Notes under the pieces: model-generated
What the model was told of the DNA's origin: nothing
The model's database searches: none
The model's input: the letters and a program-made list of their open reading frames with translations, nothing else
In this document: positions 1-10,311 of the stretch, one piece after another
Layout of the letters: each line of letters starts with the position of its first letter
Position numbering within the stretch: position 1 is the first letter of the stretch
Position numbers and translations under genes: made by a program
Assembly: GCF_001279695.1 (NCBI RefSeq)
Contig: NZ_LGDD01000288.1
Coordinates: 93,530 to 157,529, forward strand
Origin: Streptomyces sp. WM6378
GTDB taxonomy: Bacteria > Actinomycetota > Actinomycetes > Streptomycetales > Streptomycetaceae
DNA: 64,000 nt
Direction of reading: 5' to 3'

Positions 1-1575
1 GCGGGCGGCGGCCTCGATGTCCAGCTCGAACCGGTTCGTACGGACCAGCTTGCCCGACCTGTCCAGGTCGTAGAAGCCGATCGCGATGCGGTGCGGGCGC
101 AGCGTCGGCTCACCCTTCGCGCCGGCCGGCAGCGCGGGAGCCTCCTGCAGGACGGTGAAGGACGTGATGGCGCCGGATGCGTCCGTCGTGATCTCGGGGC
201 GCAGCACGTTGATGCCCGCCGTCTCCAGCCACGCCTTCGACCAGGTCTTCAGGTCGCGCCCGCTCGTCTTCTCCAGCGCGCCGAGCAGGTCGGACAGGCG
301 AGTGTTGCCGAACGCGTGCGCCTTGAAGTACGCCTGCACGCCCTGGAAGAACTCGTCCATGCCGACGTACGCCACGAGCTGCTTCAGGACCGAGGCGCCC
401 TTGGCGTACGTGATGCCGTCGAAGTTGACCAGGACGTCGTCCAGGTCGCGGATGTCCGCCATGATCGGGTGCGTCGAGGGAAGCTGGTCCTGGCGGTAGG
501 CCCAGGTCTTCATCGAGTTGGCGAACGTGGTCCAGGAGTGCGGCCACTTGGAGCCGGGCGCGTACGCCTGGCAGGCGATCGAGGTGTAGGTGGCGAACGA
601 CTCGTTCAGCCACAGGTCGTTCCACCACTCCATCGTCACGAGGTCGCCGAACCACATGTGGGCGAGCTCGTGCAGGATGGTCTCGGCCCGCACCTCGTAC
701 GCGGCGTCCGTCACCTTCGAGCGGAACACGTACTGGTCGCGGATGGTGACCGCGCCCGCGTTCTCCATCGCGCCCGCGTTGAACTCCGGCACGAAGAGCT
801 GGTCGTACTTGGCGAACGGGTAGGCGTAGTCGAACTTCTCCTGGAACCAGTCGAAGCCCTGCCGGGTCACCGCGAAGATCTCGTCCGCGTCGAGGAACTC
901 GGCGAGCGAGGGACGGCAGTAGATGCCCAGCGGCACGGACTGCCCGGCCGGGCCCTCGTACGAGGAGTGCACCGAGTGGTAGGGGCCCACGATCAGCGCG
1001 GTGATGTACGAGGAAATGCGCGGGGTGGGATCGAAGGCCCACACGTTCCCATCGGGGCCCTTGGGCTCCGGCGTCGGCGAGTTGGAGATCACCGTCCAGC
1101 CCGTCGGCGCCTTCACGGTGAATTGGAAGGTCGCCTTCAGGTCCGGCTGCTCGAACGAGGCGAACACGCGGCGCGCGTCCGGAACCTCGAACTGCGTGTA
1201 CAGATAGGCCTGTTGGTCCACCGGGTCCACGAAGCGGTGCAGGCCCTCGCCGGTGTTGGTGTACGCGCAGTCCGCGACCACCCTCAGCTCGTTCGGGCCC
1301 GCTACGAGCCCGGCCAGCGCGATCCGGCTGTCCTGGAACACGGCGGCCGCGTCCAGCGCGGTCCCGTTCAGGACGACCTCGTGCACGGCCGGCGCGACCA
1401 GGTCGATGAAGGTCTCCGCCCCGGCTTCCGCGGAGTCGAAGCGCACGGTGGTCGCGGACCGGTAGGTGCCGCCCTCCTGCGCGCCGCTCAGGTCGAGCTC
1501 GATCTCGTACGAGTCAACGGTGAGCAGGGCCGCCCGCCGCTGCGCCTCTTCACGGGTCAGATTCGTGCCAGGCAC
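1..1575 (-). CDS. pepN: Aminopeptidase N (M1 family), C-terminus cut by window edge
   Basis: Cytosolic zinc aminopeptidase that removes N-terminal residues from peptides. The first 525 residues are visible and the C-terminal part lies beyond base 1. A GTG start giving MPGTNLTREEAQ matches the N-terminus of the second PepN in this window. The exopeptidase motif GAMEN and the zinc site HELAH (H302, E303, H306) followed by NESFA about 20 residues later are present, so the visible part is catalytically complete. It is divergent from the DUF1203 gene across about 130 bp. It is a paralogue, not a copy, of the gene at 10312-12891: motifs match but many side chains differ. Confidence 0.95.
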   Translation of the reverse strand, partial: MPGTNLTREEAQRRAALLTVDSYEIELDLSGAQEGGTYRSATTVRFDSAEAGAETFIDLVAPAVHEVVLNGTALDAAAVFQDSRIALAGLVAGPNELRVVADCAYTNTGEGLHRFVDPVDQQAYLYTQFEVPDARRVFASFEQPDLKATFQFTVKAPTGWTVISNSPTPEPKGPDGNVWAFDPTPRISSYITALIVGPYHSVHSSYEGPAGQSVPLGIYCRPSLAEFLDADEIFAVTRQGFDWFQEKFDYAYPFAKYDQLFVPEFNAGAMENAGAVTIRDQYVFRSKVTDAAYEVRAETILHELAHMWFGDLVTMEWWNDLWLNESFATYTSIACQAYAPGSKWPHSWTTFANSMKTWAYRQDQLPSTHPIMADIRDLDDVLVNFDGITYAKGASVLKQLVAYVGMDEFFQGVQAYFKAHAFGNTRLSDLLGALEKTSGRDLKTWSKAWLETAGINVLRPEITTDASGAITSFTVLQEAPALPAGAKGEPTLRPHRIAIGFYDLDRSGKLVRTNRFELDIEAAAR

Positions 1576-1706
1576 CCGGTCATCTCCTTCAGATGCTTCA
1601 GTTCCATCAGATCGTGACGTTCCGGCCATCCTTGCACGCAGGGTCCGCACAGCGCGATGTCCGTTTTCCGCCGGTGAACAGGGCCTCGCGCGACCACGCT
1701 GGTGCC

Positions 1707-2204
1707 ATGACGATCTACACCGCCCGTCCCATCGAGCCCGCCGTCCTCAAGCAGCTCCGCGACACGGACGACGCCGGGCGCCCTTGCGTTCCCTACGTCG
1801 ACGAGGAGGGTGGCGCCCCCCTGCGGTGCTGCCTGCGCCCCATCGCACCCGGCGAGAAGGTCGCCCTGGTCTCCTACGCCCCGCTGCGGCGCTGGGCCGC
1901 GGACACGTCGGCGGCGCCGGGGGCGTATGACGAGCAGGGTCCCGTCTTCATCCACGCCGAGAAGTGCGACGGGTCGGCGGGTGCCGACCCGTACCCCTTC
2001 ACACGGCCGGGAGCGATCCGGGTCCTGCGGCGCTACAGCGGCGACGGGCACATTCTCGGAGGGCGGCTCCTCGAATTCCCCGAGGACGCGGCCGCCGCCT
2101 TCGACACCGCCCTCGACGAGGCCTTCTCCGACCCGGAGGTCGCCCTGGTGCACGTCCGCGCCGTCGAGTACGGCTGCTTCCAGTTCGAGGTGCGGAGGCC
2201 CTGA
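1707..2204 (+). CDS. DUF1203 domain-containing protein
   Basis: Protein of 165 residues starting MTIYTARPIEP. I recognise the DUF1203 family from the arrangement of the DDAGRPCVPYVDEEGGAPLRC block, the GEKVALVSYAP strand, the GPVFIHAEKC motif and the FPEDAAAAFD helix. Members are small soluble proteins of unknown biochemical role. No signal peptide or membrane segment is visible. It stands alone, divergent from pepN and convergent with asd, so context gives no functional hint. An open frame continues upstream of the chosen ATG, but that part lies in the pepN promoter region and is not family-like. Confidence 0.85.
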   Translation: MTIYTARPIEPAVLKQLRDTDDAGRPCVPYVDEEGGAPLRCCLRPIAPGEKVALVSYAPLRRWAADTSAAPGAYDEQGPVFIHAEKCDGSAGADPYPFTRPGAIRVLRRYSGDGHILGGRLLEFPEDAAAAFDTALDEAFSDPEVALVHVRAVEYGCFQFEVRRP

Positions 2205-2231
2205 CGGCGCCGCTGTCCGACTGCGGGCCGT

Positions 2232-4968
<2,737 letters not shown>

Positions 4969-4984
4969 GCGCACACAGCACGAA

Positions 4985-5020
4985 GCGGGGCGGGTGCTCA
5001 TTCCGAGCGCCCCGCCCCGC
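4985..5020. terminator. Bidirectional terminator hairpin
   Basis: Perfect ten-base GC stem (4985-4994 with 5011-5020) plus an inner GCTC/GAGC pairing, placed between the convergent M28 and S8 peptidase genes. Confidence 0.75.
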
Positions 5021-5037
5021 AGTGTGCGTACGAGCCG

Positions 5038-8000
5038 TTACTGCGTGACCTTCCCGATGATCACGCTGCCGGTGCCCGCCGCGGTGCCGCGCTCGTTCAC
5101 CAGCTGGACCGTCCCGAAGAACTGGCGTCCCTCGGGAGCCGCGCCCGCCGCGACGACGTCCGCCGTCACCTGCGCCGAAGCGCCGCCCGCGAGCTTGACG
5201 GTCTTGCTCTCGTCGACCTTGACGGTGCCGAGCGAGGGAGCGAAGTACACGTCCTTGTAGGCGTACGTCGTCGAACCGGCCGGGACCGCGTAGCCCGCGA
5301 CCTGGATCGTGTACGTGCCCGCGGCCGGCTTGACCAGGCTGACCGACTCGTCCGCGCTGCTCGTCGTCGACTGGGCGACCGTCCTGCCGTTCTGGTCCAG
5401 GACGTACAGGTCGAGGTCGGCGCCCGCGTCCGAGGTGCCGCCGATCGACACGTCCAGGTGCTCGACGCCCGCGCCGATGGTGACCGTGCTGGTCTGCGTC
5501 TCACCGGTCTTGATGGTGGGGGTCGCGACCTTCGCCGAGCCGAGCGAGCCGCCCTTCAGCTTGCCGTCGAGGGCGGCGAAGCCGTTGGTGACCTTCCACT
5601 GCACGGGGGCCGGGGTGCCGACCTTCGCCTCCGGCACCGACTGGGTGGCCGGGTCGAAGCTCACGCCGAGCACCGAGACGTCCAGCTTGTAGGAGTTGTC
5701 CAGGTACGGCGACGTACGGCGTGCCTCGACCTCGATCTCCCACACGCCGGGCTGCGGGTTCGCGTACGAACGCAGGTCCGGGCGGCAGGTGTTGGCGGGG
5801 TTGTCGTAGTTCGGGTAGCAGTTCGGCGTCGCCGTCGTGTCCAGGGCCACGCCGTAGGGGTGGATCGAGATGAAGCGGGTCTGGCTGCCCGAACGCAGCG
5901 CGCCCATGCGGACTTCCAGGTTCTTCGCGCCCGCCGGGACGTTCAGGAAGTACGACTTGGTGGAGTTGCGCTGCACCGTGGACGACGCCGAGAAGGTGTA
6001 GCCGGGGCCGGCGACCGGGGTCGCGACGATGACCGTGGCCATGACCTGCTGGTCGACGCCGACCGTCTTCGGGTCGTCGACCTGGAGGATCGCGCTGTGC
6101 ACGCCGCCGGACTTCGGCTGCGCCTGAACCTTGACGGTGACGGGCTTGCCGAGCGGCAGGCTCACCTCGTCGTCGCCGAGCACCTTGAACGTGCCGTCGT
6201 CGTTCTTGAGCGACAGCTTGTGCTTGACGTTCTTGTCGGGGCCCGTGGTGCGGGTGACCGTGACGTCGTACGTCTTCTTCTGCCCGGCCTTCAGGCCGCT
6301 CTCGCGGTCGTAGATGCCGGTGCCGACGTTCGGCGTCTTCAGCGCGAAGGAGAGTGCGCTGGAGACGGGCGCGGTGACCGTGTACTCGTGGGCCGGGGCG
6401 TGCTTCTTCGCGGTCTGCTTGATCGCGTCCCAGGCGCCCACGATGTTGATGAGCCCGGCACCCTCGGAGTAGGCCTGAACTCCCTTGATGTGCTTGGCGG
6501 TTGAGGTGAGCGCGGTGCGCAGGTCGGCCGGCGGCAGGTCGATGCCCTGCTGCTTGGCGGCCGAGATCAGGAGCGCCGAGGCGCCGGCGGCCTGCGGGGA
6601 GGCCATCGAGGTGCCCTGGAGCATCGAGTAGCCGGCCGGCAGGGTGTAGCCCGACTCCTTGACCGGGCTGCCGGGCAGCCAGGTCTGGGTGGTGTTGATG
6701 GCCGCGCCCGGGGCGGTCAGAGTCGGCGTGAAGCCGCCGTCCTCACGCGGGCCGCGCGAGGAGAACGGCATCATCTGGTAGTCCGTGGACACCCCGGAGC
6801 CGTAGTTGGCGGCCCAGGTCTCCTTGGAGATGCTCGCGCCGACGGATATGACGTGGTCGGCGAGGCCGGGGTCGCCGATGGTGTTGACGCCCGGGCCGTC
6901 GTTGCCGGCCGAGATGACCAGCTGGACGCCGTAGCTGTCGATGAGGCGCTTGTAGAGCTCGGCGCGCGCGTTGTTGCCGTCGTTGAGCGCCGGCAGGCCG
7001 CCGATCGACATGTTCACGATGTCGACGTGGCGGTTGGTGACGAGGTCGATCATGCCCTCGGTCAGCGCGATGTTGGTGCAGCCGCCGTCCCAGTTGCAGG
7101 CGCGCGAGGAGACGATCTTCGCGCCGGGCGCGGCACCGCTCATCTTGCCGCCGAACAGGCCGTTCGCGGAGGTGATGCCCGCGACGTGGGTGCCGTGCTC
7201 GGACTCGATGACGCCGATGTTGACGTAGTCCGAGGTGTGCCCGGCCGCGTCGTAGACGACGTTCTTGCGGATCTCGACGGTGAACGGGACGCGCTCGGCG
7301 ACGTCGGTCGCCGGGTTGTCGGTGCCGAAGTAGCCGACCTGGTAGCCGTCCTTGTACGGCTTCATCGGCACGTCGTCCGTGAAGTCGTTGTTGTTGTTCA
7401 GGTCCACGCGGACCGTGCCGGCCACCGGGTCGTAGAGCACGCCCCAGGTGTCGGTGGTGTCGCCGTCCCGGTTCAGGTCGCCCTTCTCGTCGCCGCCCGC
7501 GGTGACCTTCTCGGCGAAGGTGGAGAAGTCGTACGAGCCCGCCGGGGCCTTCCACGTCTTGCCGCCGGCCGTGAACGTGGGCCCGGACACAGCCGTGTTG
7601 GCGCGCAGCCAGGTGCCGTCGTTGTCCTGCACCGGGTCGGTCGCGGTGACCCAGTCGACGATCTTGCGCTCGCCGGTGGTGGTCTTCTGGAGCGCCGGGT
7701 GGCCGAGGTCGACGCCCGAGTCCAGGATGCCGATGGTGACCCCGCGGCCGTCCGCCTCGGGGTGCTGCTTCACGAAGTCGACCGCACCCGTCTCGAAGTT
7801 CGGGTTGTACGGGTTCTTCGCGGGCGTGTCCTTGCCCGGCGCCGGATAACTGCCCGAAGTGCGCAGCTGCTTCGCGGACTTGGTGGTGTCCGCGGAGGGC
7901 GTCGGGTCGTCCAGCTGGATGTCCTGCTTGAGGTCGATGCCGTGCACCGAGGGCAGTTTCGCGGCCGCCTTCAGGGCCGCCTCGGCCCGCGCCGTCGGCA

Positions 8001-8364
8001 GCGTCGCGCGGACGTAGCCCAGCTTGTCGTCCAGCTTGCCCACGGTCGCCCCCGCGACCGCGTGCAACTGCTGGGTGACGGCGGAGGTGGCGCCCGGGGC
8101 GGTCGCCACCATCACGGTGACGCTCTTCTCGCCCTTGGCCTGCGCGTCGGCGAGGCGCTGCTCGTCGGCCTTGCCGAGCTTGTCCTCGGCGGTCTTGGCC
8201 GGAGCGGTCTTGACCGGCGGCGCGGTCCACGGGTCGTCGCCGCCCGTCGCGGCGAAGGCGGGTGCGGCGCCCGTCGCGACGAGCGCGGCCACCAGGCCGG
8301 CCGCCGCCGCGATGCGGGCGGTGCGTCTCGCCCCGGGTATGGAGCGCGGGGATTCAGTGGTCAT
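5038..8364 (-). CDS. Large secreted subtilisin-like (S8) serine peptidase
   Basis: Exported serine endopeptidase of 1108 residues. An N-terminal signal peptide ends around AFAATGG (residue ~40), followed by a propeptide-like region to about residue 160. The catalytic triad is D215 (ILDSGVD), H390 (EHGTHVAG) and S586 (GTSMASPQ). Asp and His are 175 residues apart, far more than in classical subtilisins, because of an insertion holding two acidic DLN-type loops (from D296 and D321) that look calcium-binding. The C-terminal third holds beta-rich domains, ending with a pre-peptidase C-terminal (PPC)-like domain near residues 955-1050. No cell-wall anchor is visible, so release to the medium is likely. 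Confidence 0.93.
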   Translation of the reverse strand: MTTESPRSIPGARRTARIAAAAGLVAALVATGAAPAFAATGGDDPWTAPPVKTAPAKTAEDKLGKADEQRLADAQAKGEKSVTVMVATAPGATSAVTQQLHAVAGATVGKLDDKLGYVRATLPTARAEAALKAAAKLPSVHGIDLKQDIQLDDPTPSADTTKSAKQLRTSGSYPAPGKDTPAKNPYNPNFETGAVDFVKQHPEADGRGVTIGILDSGVDLGHPALQKTTTGERKIVDWVTATDPVQDNDGTWLRANTAVSGPTFTAGGKTWKAPAGSYDFSTFAEKVTAGGDEKGDLNRDGDTTDTWGVLYDPVAGTVRVDLNNNNDFTDDVPMKPYKDGYQVGYFGTDNPATDVAERVPFTVEIRKNVVYDAAGHTSDYVNIGVIESEHGTHVAGITSANGLFGGKMSGAAPGAKIVSSRACNWDGGCTNIALTEGMIDLVTNRHVDIVNMSIGGLPALNDGNNARAELYKRLIDSYGVQLVISAGNDGPGVNTIGDPGLADHVISVGASISKETWAANYGSGVSTDYQMMPFSSRGPREDGGFTPTLTAPGAAINTTQTWLPGSPVKESGYTLPAGYSMLQGTSMASPQAAGASALLISAAKQQGIDLPPADLRTALTSTAKHIKGVQAYSEGAGLINIVGAWDAIKQTAKKHAPAHEYTVTAPVSSALSFALKTPNVGTGIYDRESGLKAGQKKTYDVTVTRTTGPDKNVKHKLSLKNDDGTFKVLGDDEVSLPLGKPVTVKVQAQPKSGGVHSAILQVDDPKTVGVDQQVMATVIVATPVAGPGYTFSASSTVQRNSTKSYFLNVPAGAKNLEVRMGALRSGSQTRFISIHPYGVALDTTATPNCYPNYDNPANTCRPDLRSYANPQPGVWEIEVEARRTSPYLDNSYKLDVSVLGVSFDPATQSVPEAKVGTPAPVQWKVTNGFAALDGKLKGGSLGSAKVATPTIKTGETQTSTVTIGAGVEHLDVSIGGTSDAGADLDLYVLDQNGRTVAQSTTSSADESVSLVKPAAGTYTIQVAGYAVPAGSTTYAYKDVYFAPSLGTVKVDESKTVKLAGGASAQVTADVVAAGAAPEGRQFFGTVQLVNERGTAAGTGSVIIGKVTQ

Positions 8365-8595
8365 TCAGCATCCCTATGAGGTGGGTAAGGGCCCGGCCGC
8401 AGAAAACGGTTCGACTTTCGGTGCCGGATGACCGCTGAGCATTGCGTATATGACTGTTGTTTGTGGAGAGTTGACCGTTACGTGATGTGAACATGGCGCT
8501 TTCCCGCCAGTGCTCGGGACCCGCCAGGCCGACCCGGCCCGGTCGTCACGCCGGAGAGCGGCACCCCCGCGCACGCCGCCCCGTAACCTCACCGG

Positions 8596-9066
8596 ATGAA
8601 CACGGAGTTGCGGGTGGCGGCCTACGCCGTATGCGTACGGGAAACCAGTGGTGTCCAGGAGGTCCTGCTCGCCCGCTGGGTGGCCGGGGACGGCACCAAG
8701 CGGTGGACGCTGCCGGGCGGCGGCATGGACCACGGCGAGGACCCCCTCGACACCGTGGTGCGCGAGCTCGACGAGGAGACCGGGTACGCCGTCGAACCGG
8801 TCCGGCTGCTCGGCATCGACTCGATCAACCGGCGCTACCCCCGAAAACTCGGCCGGTTCGCCGACTTCCAGGGCCTGCGCATCGTGTACGAGGCCCGCAT
8901 CACCGGCGGCGAGCTGCGCCACGAGACCAACGGCTCCACCGACCTGGCCGCCTGGCACCCGCTGGCCGAGGTAGCCGCGCTCGACCGGGTCGAACTCGTC
9001 GACGTGGGACTGGAGTTGTGGCGCACCCGGCCGCCCACGGGCAAGGCCTCCCTGCCCGTGGACTGA
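8596..9066 (+). CDS. NUDIX hydrolase
   Basis: Soluble 156-residue hydrolase acting on a nucleoside diphosphate linked to another moiety; the substrate is not predictable. The Nudix box is complete around residues 40-63: GGGMDHGEDPLDTVVREL followed by DEETGY, which fits GX5EX7REUXEEXGU. The start ATG gives MNTELRVAAYAV, a normal first beta strand. The gene is monocistronic, divergent from the S8 peptidase across about 230 bp and convergent with the AbiEi-like gene. Confidence 0.93.
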   Translation: MNTELRVAAYAVCVRETSGVQEVLLARWVAGDGTKRWTLPGGGMDHGEDPLDTVVRELDEETGYAVEPVRLLGIDSINRRYPRKLGRFADFQGLRIVYEARITGGELRHETNGSTDLAAWHPLAEVAALDRVELVDVGLELWRTRPPTGKASLPVD

Positions 9067-9090
9067 GAGCCTGTGTCACCCATTCCGAAC

Positions 9091-9131
9091 GCGGGCGACG
9101 GGCCGTTCCCCTCCGAAGGCCCGCCGCCCGC
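9091..9131. terminator. Hairpin between convergent NUDIX and AbiEi-like genes
   Basis: Fourteen-base stem with a single mismatch (9091-9104 with 9118-9131) and a 13-base loop, lying just after the NUDIX stop and before the stop of the opposite-strand gene. Confidence 0.65.
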
Positions 9132-9139
9132 GACCGGAG

Positions 9140-10174
9140 TCAGCGGGGGAGCACCACCACATAGGCGGCGGGCTCCCGGTCGGTGGACGCCATCAGCGCG
9201 GTCCGCACCACGGTCGCCTGCTGTTCGAGGGACTCGCGGAGCTTCCTCGGCGTGATGTGCACGACGGTGATCCCGAGCCGTTCGAGCGCCTCGCGCTTGC
9301 GCGTGTACTCCGACCACAGGGCATCGTCGTCCTGACGAGGGGCCCGGGTGTCCAGCTCCACCGCCACCGCCTGCTCGGGCCAGTACGCGTCCAGGCCGCC
9401 CAGGTGCGGGCCGCCCGGCAGGCGCAGGTCCACGTTCCACACCGGGTCGGGCAGGCCGAACCCGCGCACCATCGCGTACAGCCGCTCCTCGGCGATCGAG
9501 CGCCCCTCGGCGAGCAGCGCGTCCACCGCGTCCACGACATGGGCCCGGGTCAGCAGCCGCGCCTGGGTCAACTCCCTTACGATCGCAGCCGGTTCGGTGT
9601 GGCCGCAGCGCACCGCCTCGGTGAGCAGGCGGCGTACGGCCTGGGCGTCGCCGACGACGGCGACCGCGTCCGCGAGGGCCCGCGGCACCGGCGCCACCGG
9701 CACCCCCGTGATCATCTCCGCGTACGGCATCGCGTGCGCCCGCACCAGCTGGACGCAGCCCGTCGAGCGCAGCCGCCGGGTGCGCGGCACCAGGATGTCG
9801 ATCCGGTCGAGCGAGAGCAGCGGGGGAGCGGAGGAGAACCCGTGCAGCGCGAGCGCCGCGAGCCCGGTGACGATCGCCTGCGGCGCCTCGGCGGGGGCCT
9901 GGCCCTGCGCCGGGATGGCCTTGGTGCGCCCGGCGGCCGGCCACCCCGCGTACATCAGCGCGGCGTGCAGCCGCTCCTCGCTGGTGGCGGGGCCCGGGTG
10001 CAGCACGTACACGCCCGGAAGGAGCTGCTGCCACGGCCCGCCGGGCTGGCACTGGGCGGCGGTCCGCGCGGCCGAAACCCCGTGCGCGCGCAGCTGGTTG
10101 GCGGACAGGACGCGCCGCTGCACGTCGGTGAGGTGGCTCAGGGGGCGGGGGGAGAGCGGGGTGTTGTGGTTCAT
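9140..10174 (-). CDS. AbiEi-like winged-helix protein with DUF559/PD-(D/E)xK-like C-terminus
   Basis: Protein of 344 residues starting MNHNTPLSPRPLSHLTDVQ. The N-terminal part (QLRAHGVSAARTAAQ...LLPGVYVLH) resembles the winged-helix antitoxin domain of AbiEi proteins. The C-terminal 110 residues contain a possible nuclease core: GGLDAYWPEQAVAVELD, then YTRKREALERLGITVVHIT, reminiscent of the D-ExD/K signature of DUF559/Vsr-like endonucleases. Such proteins are common in actinobacteria and often annotated as hypothetical or type IV toxin-antitoxin related. No AbiEii toxin or methyltransferase gene lies next to it, so a defence or toxin-antitoxin role is only inferred. An upstream in-frame ATG exists, but the region before 10174 is promoter-like. 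Confidence 0.8.
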   Translation of the reverse strand: MNHNTPLSPRPLSHLTDVQRRVLSANQLRAHGVSAARTAAQCQPGGPWQQLLPGVYVLHPGPATSEERLHAALMYAGWPAAGRTKAIPAQGQAPAEAPQAIVTGLAALALHGFSSAPPLLSLDRIDILVPRTRRLRSTGCVQLVRAHAMPYAEMITGVPVAPVPRALADAVAVVGDAQAVRRLLTEAVRCGHTEPAAIVRELTQARLLTRAHVVDAVDALLAEGRSIAEERLYAMVRGFGLPDPVWNVDLRLPGGPHLGGLDAYWPEQAVAVELDTRAPRQDDDALWSEYTRKREALERLGITVVHITPRKLRESLEQQATVVRTALMASTDREPAAYVVVLPR

Positions 10175-10278
10175 GCTGCGGGGTTTTCCGCAGCCGAACC
10201 GCCCACTAACCGCTGTTACATGCCCGTCGACAAATCCGGACAACCCCGTCCTAAAGTACGGGCGTTCGAGTGCCGATC

Positions 10279-10302
10279 AGGGGGCCCGTTCGCGGGCCCC
10301 CT
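10279..10302. terminator. TTCG-loop hairpin downstream of pepN
   Basis: Perfect ten-base stem (10279-10288 with 10293-10302) closed by a TTCG tetraloop, 10 bases past the stop of the second pepN. Confidence 0.75.
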
Positions 10303-10311
10303 CATCGGGCG

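Noticed and set aside
8365..8595. Promoter elements in the S8 peptidase/NUDIX gap
   Set aside because: A TTGACC is present at 8471 but no well-spaced -10 box could be seen on either strand.
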